Positions 15,476 through 28,268 of a DNA stretch of 64,000 nt are shown here, piece after piece. The DNA is from Akkermansia muciniphila (lineage in GTDB: Bacteria > Verrucomicrobiota > Verrucomicrobiia > Verrucomicrobiales > V1-33), in contig CALQSQ010000009.1 of assembly GCA_943333275.1 (NCBI GenBank), positions 1-64,000 on the forward strand, in the 5' to 3' direction. Positions within the stretch are counted from its first letter, which is position 1. Every line of letters starts with the position of its first letter. A program made the position numbers and the translations under genes. The notes under the pieces are model-generated. The model ran no database searches. It saw only the letters and a list, made by a program, of their open reading frames with translations, and was not told the DNA's origin.

Positions 15476-18400
15476 ATGTTCATTCCAAACGTGTCCTTGC
15501 ATTGTGCCCTCAAACTGAGTCTTCCACTTTCCCTGGCCTTCCTGATTCAGGCCGGAGCCGCGCCGGTGGTGAGCGAAATCATGTTCCACTCCACGGAAAT
15601 ACCGGAAAACTACGGTCAGGAGTGGCTGGAACTCCACAACCCTGACCCTGACCCGGTGGACATTTCAGGATGGCGATTCACCAAGGGAGTCGATTTCACG
15701 ATCCCGCCGTCCACGACACTTGCGCCGGGCGGTTACCTTGTGATCGCCGCAAATGTTGCTGTGTTCCAGGCAACTCACCCTGGCTTCACCGGGCAGGTGG
15801 TTGGAGGCTGGGTTGGGACACTCAGCAATGGCAGCGAGCATTTGAAATTCGTGGATCTTACAGGTGCGGTGGTGGACGAGGTCCATTTCTCGAATGAGGG
15901 GGAATGGGCATTGCGCGGCCGCGGACCACTTGTGCTGTCCCACCGCGGATGGGAATGGTTCAGCGACGCCGATGGGCTGGGCAGGACACTGGAGTTGCGC
16001 AATCCCCTGCTGTCGGCTTTTGATTGTGGCCAGAACTGGGGAGTCAGCACCGCTGCGGAAGGCACCCCGGGTGCGGTCAACACGGTGGCGAGCGCCAATA
16101 TTGCCCCGCTGATCAAGGATGTGAAACACAAGCCGGCGATTCCGCATTCCAACGAAGCCATCGTCGTGTCGTGCAATCTTCATGATGAAGGCACGGGAGC
16201 TACTGCATCGCTTCATTGGCGTGTCGATGGTGCGGGAAGTTTCACCACCATCGCGATGACGGATACGGATGGAGATGGAGATGTAGAGGCCGCCATACCG
16301 GCCCAGGCAAACCTTAGCATCGTCGAGTGGTATGTGTCCGCGACGGACGGCACAAATGAGCGCACTTGGCCGGCGGCGGTTCGCACGAGTGATATTGGTG
16401 TGCAACCCGAAACATTCTCCCAGGAGGCCAACGCTCTCGTTCAGGTTGATGACAGCTACGATCCAAACGCGCTCTTCCAGGCAGGTGGGAGCCAGCCGAT
16501 TTACCGGCTAATCATGACTGCTGCGGAGAAAGCGGAGCTGTTGCAAATTCAGACCAATGGCGGGCAGATGAATTCCGACGCGAATATGAACCTCACCTTC
16601 ATCTCGCATGATGGAACGGGCGTGGAGGTGCATTACCTCGCGGGGCTTCGGAATCGAGGCACCAGTTCCAGATTCGGCCCTCCCAACAACTATCATGTAG
16701 GATTCCGAAACGATGACCCGTGGGGAGACCGCGGCACGTTGCAAATCAATTGCCGGTATCCACACTCGCAGGCATTGGGAGCTTTCTGCTTTGAGCGGGC
16801 CGGCATTGCCCCGCAGTCGTCGGTTCCCGTGAGGATTCGTGTGAATGGTCTGGACCTCGCGGAGCCTGGGGTGCGGATGTATGGACGTTACGTGCGCAAC
16901 GAAACTATTGGTGGGGAGTGGGCGAAAAAACACTACCCGGATGATCCCGACGGAAATGCCTATTTCCTCGACGATCACAAACCCGGCGCCGTCGGCACAC
17001 CGCCCGGTAATCTGGGCCGGGGTGAATTCCGCTACGAGGGGACGAATCCAGCCGCCTACAGCGACACCTACATCAAGAAGACCAACGAGGAACTCAATGA
17101 TTACAGCGATCTCATCACCCTCACGGATAAACTTACGAATACCCCGGATGCCACGTTTCTCGCGACCATCCAGCAATACGCCGACCTGGACCAGTGGCTG
17201 ACGTTCATCGCGACGGATGCCTTGATTGGAAACCAGGAGGGTGGTCTCAACTCCGGTCGCGCGGACGACATGGGACTCTATCGCGGGATGATCGACACCC
17301 GGTTCAAGTTTATTCCGCATGATTTCGATTCCGTTTTCGCATTTGGCCTGGGCGCAGAGGACCCCGGACCCAACTCGACCGCAGCATTGGGCGACCCCTA
17401 CACGCGCTCGATTTTCAGCTACGATGGAGAAGCTCCTAGCTTTGCCGTCGGCGACAGCGTGCTGGGGCTGCAGCGTCTTTTCAACCATCCCGAAATCGTT
17501 CCGAAATACTACGCCAAGCTGCTGGAGCAGATAGACAAATGGTTCAACCATGCGGTGCTCGATCCGGCCATCGATCAGTTATTCGCAGGCTGGGTCGCGC
17601 CGACGGGAACCAATGTGAGCATCGCATCGGCCAAGGCGTATATTGACATCCGGCGCACCAACGTGCTGGCCATGATTCAGCAGAACTACAGTTGCACGGC
17701 AACTGGGAACGCCGCGGACGTCAATGGCATGAAACAAACAACCGATGGAGCGGCCATCATCAGCGGAACCTTCAATGTGGCGAAGACTTATTCCATCACC
17801 GTCAATGGCACCCCCGCGACGCTTTTCTACCGAACGGTGGGAGCGGATGCAGCCGGCACCTGGAAACTCGTTGCCACGGCGGGATCCGGTTTTCTGAAAC
17901 GCGGCATCAATCACCTCACCGCGAATTTTTACGACGGTGTCAACGGCACAGGCAATGTGCTGCAGAGGCTCTCCGTGGATGTTTACTACTCGGGAGGAAC
18001 ACAGACCAGCATTGCGGCAAATGGTGTGCCCCAGGTTGGATCGCTTGTGCTGACCGCGCCGGACAGTTATGTCCCGGGTGTTCCGGTCATGGTGCGCGTG
18101 GATGTGCGTGACTCGCAGGGCGCGACGGATCGTTCCCTGTGGAATGGCACCGCCACCCTCACCGCGACCAATGGCGTGACGCTGGTTCCCAATACGGTGA
18201 CGCTCTACAACGGCGTCGGCGGCGCGCTTGTCTCAGCAGGGGGAGGTGGTGGTGGCACGCAGACACTTGTGCCTGCGGGTGCGACGTGGAAATACAAGGA
18301 CGACGGGTCAAATCAGGGCACGGCCTGGCGGGCCGAGGGTTTCAATGATACCGCGTGGGCAAGCGGACCGGCCGAGCTTGGGTATGGTGATGGCGATGAG

Positions 18401-21400
18401 GCTACTCGCGTCGAGGACAACCCGACGCCTGGCTACAACGCCGCAGATACCAATCGCTATGCGACGACGTATTTCCGAACGACGTTCAACGTCACCGATC
18501 CAGCCGCGTTCGCGAACCTGGCATTGACGCTCAAATATGACGACGCGGGAATCGTGTATGTCAACGGCTCGCAGGTCGCGATCACCGCAGGGCTCTCCGC
18601 AGACGTGGCCTACAATGTCTATTCGTCGGCGAACGCCGAGAACGCGACACAGACTTTCACCGTCCCCGCGAGCGCACTGCATGCCGGGGTCAATACGATT
18701 GCGTGCGAAATTCACCAAACGCTGGCGACTAGCTCGGATATTAGTTTTCAGATTGGGCTGGTGGGAAACCTCACCAGCTCGAACCCCGGCAATTTTACAC
18801 TCAGCGCTTCCGCCAACGGCCTAGTTTCCACCAAGGTCCTGACAAGTCTGAATGGCGTCGCTCAGACAAATGTCTCCGGTGCCCTTGCTGGTGTCAATAA
18901 TTGGAGCGGCATCGTCCACGTCACCGGCGATGTCACGGTGCCCGTCGGAGCCAGCCTCACCATCGCCCCGGGAACCCATGTGCTCGTTGATGGCACCAGC
19001 ACCGCCGGGGATACGACCGGCAAAAAACTTACGATCAACGGCACGCTCACTGCCCCAGGCACCCTGGCTGCGCCGATCAGCATAACCTCCTTTGATCCCA
19101 ACGCTCGCTGGGGACAAATCGTGGTCAACGCCGCGCAGCCAACCGTCATGGACTATTGCCTCATTTCACACGCCGCACACGCGCCCAATGTCGGGCATAC
19201 GAACAAGGGTCCCATCTTCAGTATCACCGCATCGAACGTCACCCTGCGCGATTGTGTGATCGGTGAATCACCGGGCAAGGCAATGTTTACCAGCGGGACG
19301 ACGGACATTACCATCCAGCGATCTCTCATCACGCACACCATCACCGGACCCGAGTTGCAGGATGGAACCTCCCTGCTCTGCGAGGATACGAACATTCAGG
19401 AAATTTTACCAACGTATCGCGAGAGCAACGATCTCGTTCCCGATGACGAAGACTGCCTCTACATCCACAATGCACCCGGGAGACCCATTGTCATTCGCCG
19501 GTGTGCGTTCGCAAAATGCGGTGATGACGTAATAGACAACCTCGCCGGTCCCATCACCGTCGAGGATTCGATCCTCCGTCAGGGCTGGGACAAGGGCATT
19601 AGCCTCCTCAATAACGATCTGACCATTTCCCGCACCCAAATCATTGATTGTGACAAGGGCATCGCCATGAAAGCCAACGCGGCCACAACCCAGACCGTAA
19701 CTGCAGATCACCTCACGGTTTCCTCGGAGGAGCACGATACCAATCTGGCACCCTGGGGCTACGCCGTCGCGCCGGCTGCCGGGGATCCCGATGCCCCCGC
19801 CACCGGCCTCTGGACGCAGAACAAGGCCGGGCAGAGCAACACGAGCGCGGTGCTCCGCTACATCGTGAGTAATTCTATCATTGAGGGGAAAATTCCGCTC
19901 AACGTGGATGCTCCGTATCCCACCGCCAACACCACTTCGACCTACACCTGCACCCATGACACGGATACTCCGGGTGCCGCGGTCTGGGCTGGCACGGGCA
20001 ACATCGAAGCCATCCCGCTCTTTGCCGATGCCACGAACCGTGATTTCCGAATCCTGACTGGATCACCCTGCAAAAACACTGGAGATCCCGCCGCGCCACT
20101 GGACGCAGACGGATCACGAACTGATATGGGAGCGCTGACCTTCGGGACGACCGGTGGCGGTGGCGGCAATCCCACCAATATCCTGTGGCCGCTGGCCGCG
20201 AGCCCGTTTCGCATCACATCGGATGTGACGATTCCAGTTGGCTCAACCCTGACCATCGAACCAGGTGTGAGCGTCTTCGTGGACGAGAACAAGCACATTC
20301 TTGTCAACGGCAAGGCCCATGTGCAGGGCAATGCCAACCAGCACATCACGATGCGGGGCATCCCGGGACTCCCGCTCAAGGCAGACCCGGCGGATGCCGG
20401 ATTGCCGCTCACCTCACCCAAATGGGGTGGTTTCTGGATCGAAAACTCCATGAACCCAGACAACGTCATCTCCTATGTCGATTTCATCGATGCGCAGGAT
20501 ATGCTTTCCACCAACAAAGGGACCAGCCGCGGCTGCATCGAGGCAAAAAATTCCGAAGTCCTCATCGACCACTGCACCTTCCGGGGAACTCATCTGCACA
20601 TCATCTACGCGGACTTCTCTTCGATCACCATTCAGTATTGTACCTTCCCTGACATGTTCGCCGCTGGCGAAACACCCGGTGGCCTGGACAACGTTTCCGA
20701 GCATATCAAGATGATCAACAAGTTCCCGGTGGGAGGGCATTGCATCCTGCTGAGAAATACCTTTGGCGGAAACAAGGGCCACAATGACGTGGTGGACATC
20801 GACAGCGATGTGGTGCCCAATCCCATCCTGCAGGTGCGGGAGAATGTCTTCAACGGGCAGACGGGTGATGAGGACCTGGACCTGGGCGGGGATGCCTTCC
20901 TCGACGGGAATGTCTTCAGCCATGGTGGCAAGGATCAGTGGAATACGCCGGGGGGATATGCGAGCGCCTTCACCACCGGCGACGCAGGAGGGGGCACTAC
21001 CATCGTTGCATCCCGTAATGTTTTCTGGGACATGGATCACGCCACAGCCCTCAAAACGGGGACCGGCTCCATCTTCGAGCACAACACCGCTTACAAATTG
21101 CACGCCACCTACAATGACCCCCAGGGCCGTCCCCAGCGGGCGTCCGTCATCACTTTCGTTGTCCCTGAGGAAGGCTCATCCCCGGGTGATGGCGCCTACC
21201 TGGGGAACAACATCTTTTGGAGTCTGCCAGTGGTCCTCGGCCAAGCGGACGTCGGAACCGGTGGAAATGGCGCATTCACCACCAAACTGCAGGCGGACTA
21301 CAATGATCTCGATCCATTGATCCCCACTACTGTGGGCGTCAACCATCCCGGTGGTTTCTTTAGTCTTGGGGTAAACAATTTCACCGGCGATCCCCTGATG

Positions 21401-23554
21401 AAAAATCCCGACGGTGGAGACTTCAGCCTGATGGTGGATTCACCGGCCCGCGGAGCCAATCTTTTTGGCAAGGACCTGGGAGCCTTGGTTCCAAGCGGGG
21501 TATGGATTACCGGTGAACCTCCGGTTCTGACACCATCGACTTCCGCATCCCTTACCGTGGGAGGCCCCGGTATTTTTTACTATAAATGGAAACTCGATGG
21601 CGGTGCCTGGAGCGCCCGCATCCCGATCGATCCAGCGAATCCTCTGAAATTCCCGCGCACCGCTCCGACCATCCGCACCGCGCAACTGGCACTGACTGGA
21701 CTCACCAACGGCCCCCACACCGTATCCGTGCTTGGACAGGACTTCGCAGGCGTCTGGCAGGAGGAATCCGCTGCCACGGTGTCACTGCCATGGACGGTGA
21801 ATACCTCGTTGCAACTCATCCAGATCAATGAGGTGCGTGCGGACAGCGCCACTCTGCCGGACAGCATCGAGATCTACAATGCCGGCGCGGCCGATGTGCT
21901 CATTGGCGGCTGGGGCCTGAGTGACGAGCCGCTGCTGCACAACAAGTTTACCATTCCAGGAGGCACCTTCATTCCTGCCGGCGGCTATCTGACCTTCAGT
22001 TCCGCGACGACCGGCATCAACCTCGACAAGGATGGCGATAATGTTTACCTCTACAATGGACCGACAATGGTGGACTCCGTCACCTTCGGTCATCAAATCC
22101 CTGATCTGACCATCGGACGTGCCGGTCATGAGCGTGCGTGGACGTTGTGCCAGCCAACCCTGGGTGCAGTGAATCTTCCCGTGCGGCTCGGCGCGTCGTC
22201 CAGCGTGCGCATCAATGAGTGGTTCGCCAGCGGCGACGTGCTTTACGACAACGACTGGATTGAACTCACCAATCCCGGATCGCTTCCGGTTTCGCTGACC
22301 GGCCTGAAGCTCTCGGACGACATCGTGCAGAGCACCCCGCCCAGTGTGCTGGGGCCGCTCAGTTTCATTGCCGCCAATGGCTTCGTGAAATTGATTGCCG
22401 ATGGCAGCCCGTCGAGTGGGGCCAATCATTTGAATTTCTCGCTCGATGCGCAGCAGGAAAATATCGCGTTGTTCGATGCCTCAGGGGAGTTGCTGGATTC
22501 CGTGTCCTTTTATCCCCAGACCACCGATTATTCGATGGGCCGCAATCCGGCCGGCGCGCTGGTCTATTACCCACTGCCCACCGCCGGCTTCACCAACGGC
22601 ACGGGTGATCCCGCCTATGCCAACGCTTTCGCCATCCTGCAGGGTCTGCGTATCACCGAGATCATGTTCAATGCGATCGGAGGGGACTTGTACGACTACG
22701 TCGAGTTGCGCAATGTTGGGGCATCCAGCCTGCAGCTCGCGGAAGTAAAGTTTGTTCAGGGAATCACCTTCACCTTCCCAACGACCACCCTTCTGCCAGA
22801 TCAAAATGTGATCGTCTGCAAGGATCTGGTAAAATTCCGCGCCCGCTACGGCAGTGTGCCCGTGGTCGCCGGAGTCTACACCGGCAAGCTCGACAATGGG
22901 GGCGAAACCCTGGCCCTCCAGCTCCCACCGCCTTTCGATGCCAACCTGCTGACCTTTGGCTATAGCGACGCCTGGTTCCCAGCCACCGATGGACTCGGCA
23001 AGGCGCTTGTCGCCGTTGCGCCCGCGACCACGAAGGCAAATGTCTGGGGGGATCGGGACACTTGGATGGAAAGCCCCGTCAATGGTGGGGACCCCGGTGG
23101 TGTGACCGCCCTGACGACCACCTACACCGGCTGGAGCGTCCTGCATGCGGTGCTGAGTCCAACGTCGGACGATGACAACGACAGCATCGCCGCCCTGGTT
23201 GAATACGGCCTCGGCATGGACCCCGCGGACGGCAGCGGTCGCAATGGCCCCGCAGGAGCACCCGATGGCGTGCTGGCCGCCAACAATCATCTTCAATTGC
23301 ACCTGTTGATTCCGGTGAATGCCAGCGCTGCGCAGGGGCATGGCATGGGGGAAGCGGTTTACCGCGTCCAAGCCAGCGACGATTTAAACTCCTGGTCGAC
23401 CGTGGCCACCAAGACACTGGGTGCAGCCTGGAGCGGCACGGGGACCATCGCCGTGGGGACTCCGAGTGGTGGCTACGTGCCCGTTGTGGTCGAAGACCCT
23501 CAGGAATCCATGGAGAGACGCTTTATGCGCTTGGAGGTGGAGTGGGTGCCCTGA
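15476..23554 (+). CDS. Giant secreted protein: lamin-tail domains, CotH-like kinase domain and beta-helices, 2692 aa
   Basis: The start at 15476 gives a signal peptide (residues 1-30, SLPLSLAFLIQAGAA). Domains in order: lamin-tail domain (about 32-150); linker; CotH kinase-like domain (about 340-700, with DTYIKKTNEELNDYSDL and FKFIPHDFDSVFAFG near residue 614); linker; galactose-binding-like beta-sandwich (about 930-1100); two parallel beta-helix regions (about 1140-1550 and 1565-1995); three further lamin-tail domains (about 2108-2218, 2240-2365, 2388-2508); and a C-terminal segment with DDDNDSIAALVEYGLGMDP, common on large secreted verrucomicrobial proteins. There is no outer-membrane barrel and no clear sorting tag. 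CotH in Bacillus is a protein kinase of spore coat; here the role is probably extracellular or surface-attached. Boundaries are approximate. Confidence 0.88.
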   Translation: MFIPNVSLHCALKLSLPLSLAFLIQAGAAPVVSEIMFHSTEIPENYGQEWLELHNPDPDPVDISGWRFTKGVDFTIPPSTTLAPGGYLVIAANVAVFQATHPGFTGQVVGGWVGTLSNGSEHLKFVDLTGAVVDEVHFSNEGEWALRGRGPLVLSHRGWEWFSDADGLGRTLELRNPLLSAFDCGQNWGVSTAAEGTPGAVNTVASANIAPLIKDVKHKPAIPHSNEAIVVSCNLHDEGTGATASLHWRVDGAGSFTTIAMTDTDGDGDVEAAIPAQANLSIVEWYVSATDGTNERTWPAAVRTSDIGVQPETFSQEANALVQVDDSYDPNALFQAGGSQPIYRLIMTAAEKAELLQIQTNGGQMNSDANMNLTFISHDGTGVEVHYLAGLRNRGTSSRFGPPNNYHVGFRNDDPWGDRGTLQINCRYPHSQALGAFCFERAGIAPQSSVPVRIRVNGLDLAEPGVRMYGRYVRNETIGGEWAKKHYPDDPDGNAYFLDDHKPGAVGTPPGNLGRGEFRYEGTNPAAYSDTYIKKTNEELNDYSDLITLTDKLTNTPDATFLATIQQYADLDQWLTFIATDALIGNQEGGLNSGRADDMGLYRGMIDTRFKFIPHDFDSVFAFGLGAEDPGPNSTAALGDPYTRSIFSYDGEAPSFAVGDSVLGLQRLFNHPEIVPKYYAKLLEQIDKWFNHAVLDPAIDQLFAGWVAPTGTNVSIASAKAYIDIRRTNVLAMIQQNYSCTATGNAADVNGMKQTTDGAAIISGTFNVAKTYSITVNGTPATLFYRTVGADAAGTWKLVATAGSGFLKRGINHLTANFYDGVNGTGNVLQRLSVDVYYSGGTQTSIAANGVPQVGSLVLTAPDSYVPGVPVMVRVDVRDSQGATDRSLWNGTATLTATNGVTLVPNTVTLYNGVGGALVSAGGGGGGTQTLVPAGATWKYKDDGSNQGTAWRAEGFNDTAWASGPAELGYGDGDEATRVEDNPTPGYNAADTNRYATTYFRTTFNVTDPAAFANLALTLKYDDAGIVYVNGSQVAITAGLSADVAYNVYSSANAENATQTFTVPASALHAGVNTIACEIHQTLATSSDISFQIGLVGNLTSSNPGNFTLSASANGLVSTKVLTSLNGVAQTNVSGALAGVNNWSGIVHVTGDVTVPVGASLTIAPGTHVLVDGTSTAGDTTGKKLTINGTLTAPGTLAAPISITSFDPNARWGQIVVNAAQPTVMDYCLISHAAHAPNVGHTNKGPIFSITASNVTLRDCVIGESPGKAMFTSGTTDITIQRSLITHTITGPELQDGTSLLCEDTNIQEILPTYRESNDLVPDDEDCLYIHNAPGRPIVIRRCAFAKCGDDVIDNLAGPITVEDSILRQGWDKGISLLNNDLTISRTQIIDCDKGIAMKANAATTQTVTADHLTVSSEEHDTNLAPWGYAVAPAAGDPDAPATGLWTQNKAGQSNTSAVLRYIVSNSIIEGKIPLNVDAPYPTANTTSTYTCTHDTDTPGAAVWAGTGNIEAIPLFADATNRDFRILTGSPCKNTGDPAAPLDADGSRTDMGALTFGTTGGGGGNPTNILWPLAASPFRITSDVTIPVGSTLTIEPGVSVFVDENKHILVNGKAHVQGNANQHITMRGIPGLPLKADPADAGLPLTSPKWGGFWIENSMNPDNVISYVDFIDAQDMLSTNKGTSRGCIEAKNSEVLIDHCTFRGTHLHIIYADFSSITIQYCTFPDMFAAGETPGGLDNVSEHIKMINKFPVGGHCILLRNTFGGNKGHNDVVDIDSDVVPNPILQVRENVFNGQTGDEDLDLGGDAFLDGNVFSHGGKDQWNTPGGYASAFTTGDAGGGTTIVASRNVFWDMDHATALKTGTGSIFEHNTAYKLHATYNDPQGRPQRASVITFVVPEEGSSPGDGAYLGNNIFWSLPVVLGQADVGTGGNGAFTTKLQADYNDLDPLIPTTVGVNHPGGFFSLGVNNFTGDPLMKNPDGGDFSLMVDSPARGANLFGKDLGALVPSGVWITGEPPVLTPSTSASLTVGGPGIFYYKWKLDGGAWSARIPIDPANPLKFPRTAPTIRTAQLALTGLTNGPHTVSVLGQDFAGVWQEESAATVSLPWTVNTSLQLIQINEVRADSATLPDSIEIYNAGAADVLIGGWGLSDEPLLHNKFTIPGGTFIPAGGYLTFSSATTGINLDKDGDNVYLYNGPTMVDSVTFGHQIPDLTIGRAGHERAWTLCQPTLGAVNLPVRLGASSSVRINEWFASGDVLYDNDWIELTNPGSLPVSLTGLKLSDDIVQSTPPSVLGPLSFIAANGFVKLIADGSPSSGANHLNFSLDAQQENIALFDASGELLDSVSFYPQTTDYSMGRNPAGALVYYPLPTAGFTNGTGDPAYANAFAILQGLRITEIMFNAIGGDLYDYVELRNVGASSLQLAEVKFVQGITFTFPTTTLLPDQNVIVCKDLVKFRARYGSVPVVAGVYTGKLDNGGETLALQLPPPFDANLLTFGYSDAWFPATDGLGKALVAVAPATTKANVWGDRDTWMESPVNGGDPGGVTALTTTYTGWSVLHAVLSPTSDDDNDSIAALVEYGLGMDPADGSGRNGPAGAPDGVLAANNHLQLHLLIPVNASAAQGHGMGEAVYRVQASDDLNSWSTVATKTLGAAWSGTGTIAVGTPSGGYVPVVVEDPQESMERRFMRLEVEWVP

Positions 23555-23568
23555 GAAACGCCGCCCAA

Positions 23569-26622
<3,054 letters not shown>

Positions 26623-26624
26623 GA

Positions 26625-28103
26625 TCAGGCGAGCAGGGGTTGGACGATTTTCCCGTGGATGTCGGTGAGCCGGAAGTCCCGTCCCTGACTGCGATAGGTC
26701 AGCCGCTCGTGGTCAATGCCCAGCAGGTGCATGATCGTAGCGTTCAGATCGTGAACGTGAACGCCCTTGGCGGGATCGGTGAGATTGTAACAGAAGTCAT
26801 CGGTCTCGCCGTAGGTTTGACCCGCCTTCACGCCTGCTCCGGCGAGGAAAATGCTGAAACATTTCGGGTGATGATCCCGCCCGTAATCCGTCGCGGACAG
26901 GCCACCTTGCGAATAAATGGTCCGCCCGAATTCCCCGCCCCAGACAATGAGCGTGTCTTTCAACATATCCCGCTGTTTCAAGTCCTGAATCAACGCCGCT
27001 GTGGCCTGATCCGTGTCCATGCACTGACCTTTCAAGGCCGCAGGCAGACCGCCGTGGTGGTCCCAGCCCATGTGGAAAAGTTGCACAAATCGCACGTCGC
27101 GTTCCGCAAGTCGGCGGGCCAGCAGACAATTCGACGCGTAACTTCCGGGACGTTTCACATCCGGCCCATACATGTCGAGCACGTGTTGTGGTTCCTTGGA
27201 AACATCGAGCAACTCCGGAACGCTCGCCTGCATTTTGAAAGCCATTTCATATTGCGAAATGCGCGCCTGAATTTCCGGATCTCCCACATTCGTGAAATGC
27301 TCCTGATTGAGCGCCGCCAGATCATCCAGGGAACCGCGTCGGGTCTCTGCATCAACACCCGGGGGATTTCCAAGATAAAGCACGGCATCGCCCTTGTTGC
27401 GAAATTTCACCCCCTGATATTTTGCTGGTAAAAATCCTGCGCTCCAGAGCCGGTCATACAGGGGCTGATCATCCGGACGGCCACTGCCGAACGAGGTCAG
27501 CACAATGTAGGCCGGCAGATTGGCGTTCTCGCTGCCCAGTCCATAACCCACCCACGATCCAATGCTCGGCCGTCCCGACAGCTGATGGCCGGTCTGGCAG
27601 AAGGTGATCGCGGGATCGTGATTGATTTGCTCAGTGAACATCGATCTCACGATGCAAAGATCATCCGCCACCTTGGCGATATTCGGCATCAGCTCCGTCA
27701 GCCAAGCCCCGCTTTGCCCGTGCTGGGCGAATTTGAAAATGCTGGGGGCGATGGGAAATGTCGCCTGTCCGGACGTCATGGTCGTCAGTCGTTGTCCTTG
27801 GCGGATCGAGGCCGGCAGGTCCTTCCCACGCTGCGCTTCCATCTGCGGCTTCGGATCGAACAAATCCATCTGCGAGGGAGCACCCGATTGGAACAGGTAA
27901 ATAATGCGTTTTGCCTTGGGTGCAAAGTGCGGCAGGCCTGGTATTCCCTGGCCGGTGGCCGCCATGGTCAGCGAGGGATTGAGCAACGAGCCGAGCGCTC
28001 CCAGTCCCAACCCCGTTGCGGACCGCTGGAGAAAAGTTCGGCGGGAGAGGGCGGCGCGCTGGGCGGCGCTCGCGGTGAGGAGGAGGTGATCGTTGCAATT
28101 CAT
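26625..28103 (-). CDS. DUF1501 family secreted protein with Tat signal, 492 aa
   Basis: A Tat signal (SRRTFLQRSATGLGLGALGSLL) precedes a DUF1501 domain: RIIYLFQSGAPSQMDLFDPKP, GSWVGYGLGSENANLPAYIVL, FHMGWDHHGG and VWGGEFGRTIYSQ with RDHHPKCFSIFLAG. It is clearly related to the DUF1501 protein at 8893 but belongs to the longer subfamily that pairs with PSCyt1-containing proteins, here encoded directly downstream. The start at 28103 (MNCNDHLLLT) is preferred; a GTG/ATG further upstream would add 16 residues. Its promoter must lie in the AT-rich 165 bases shared with the divergent flippase gene. Function is not established. Confidence 0.9.
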   Translation of the reverse strand: MNCNDHLLLTASAAQRAALSRRTFLQRSATGLGLGALGSLLNPSLTMAATGQGIPGLPHFAPKAKRIIYLFQSGAPSQMDLFDPKPQMEAQRGKDLPASIRQGQRLTTMTSGQATFPIAPSIFKFAQHGQSGAWLTELMPNIAKVADDLCIVRSMFTEQINHDPAITFCQTGHQLSGRPSIGSWVGYGLGSENANLPAYIVLTSFGSGRPDDQPLYDRLWSAGFLPAKYQGVKFRNKGDAVLYLGNPPGVDAETRRGSLDDLAALNQEHFTNVGDPEIQARISQYEMAFKMQASVPELLDVSKEPQHVLDMYGPDVKRPGSYASNCLLARRLAERDVRFVQLFHMGWDHHGGLPAALKGQCMDTDQATAALIQDLKQRDMLKDTLIVWGGEFGRTIYSQGGLSATDYGRDHHPKCFSIFLAGAGVKAGQTYGETDDFCYNLTDPAKGVHVHDLNATIMHLLGIDHERLTYRSQGRDFRLTDIHGKIVQPLLA

Positions 28104-28230
28104 GATGGGAGGGATGCGGTCACAGCATAGAGGAGGCCTGTGAGAGTGCACCTTACACGTTGAAGGGAAACCTTGGGGCGGGTTCGACAGCGCTATCTCC
28201 TGACAAACAGGGATTTCGGTTGAAGCAAAA

Positions 28231-28266
28231 AAGTAATATGGTAATTATTGAATTTTACTATTACTT
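28231..28266. promoter_or_regulatory. AT-rich inverted repeat before the flippase start
   Basis: AAGTAATA at 28231-28238 and TATTACTT at 28259-28266 are perfect inverted 8-mers 20 bases apart, and the right arm ends 2 bases before the putative ATG at 28269. The block is far more AT-rich than its surroundings. It could be an operator for the polysaccharide genes or a promoter element; no Shine-Dalgarno sequence is present ahead of the ATG. Confidence 0.35.
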
Positions 28267-28268
28267 AA

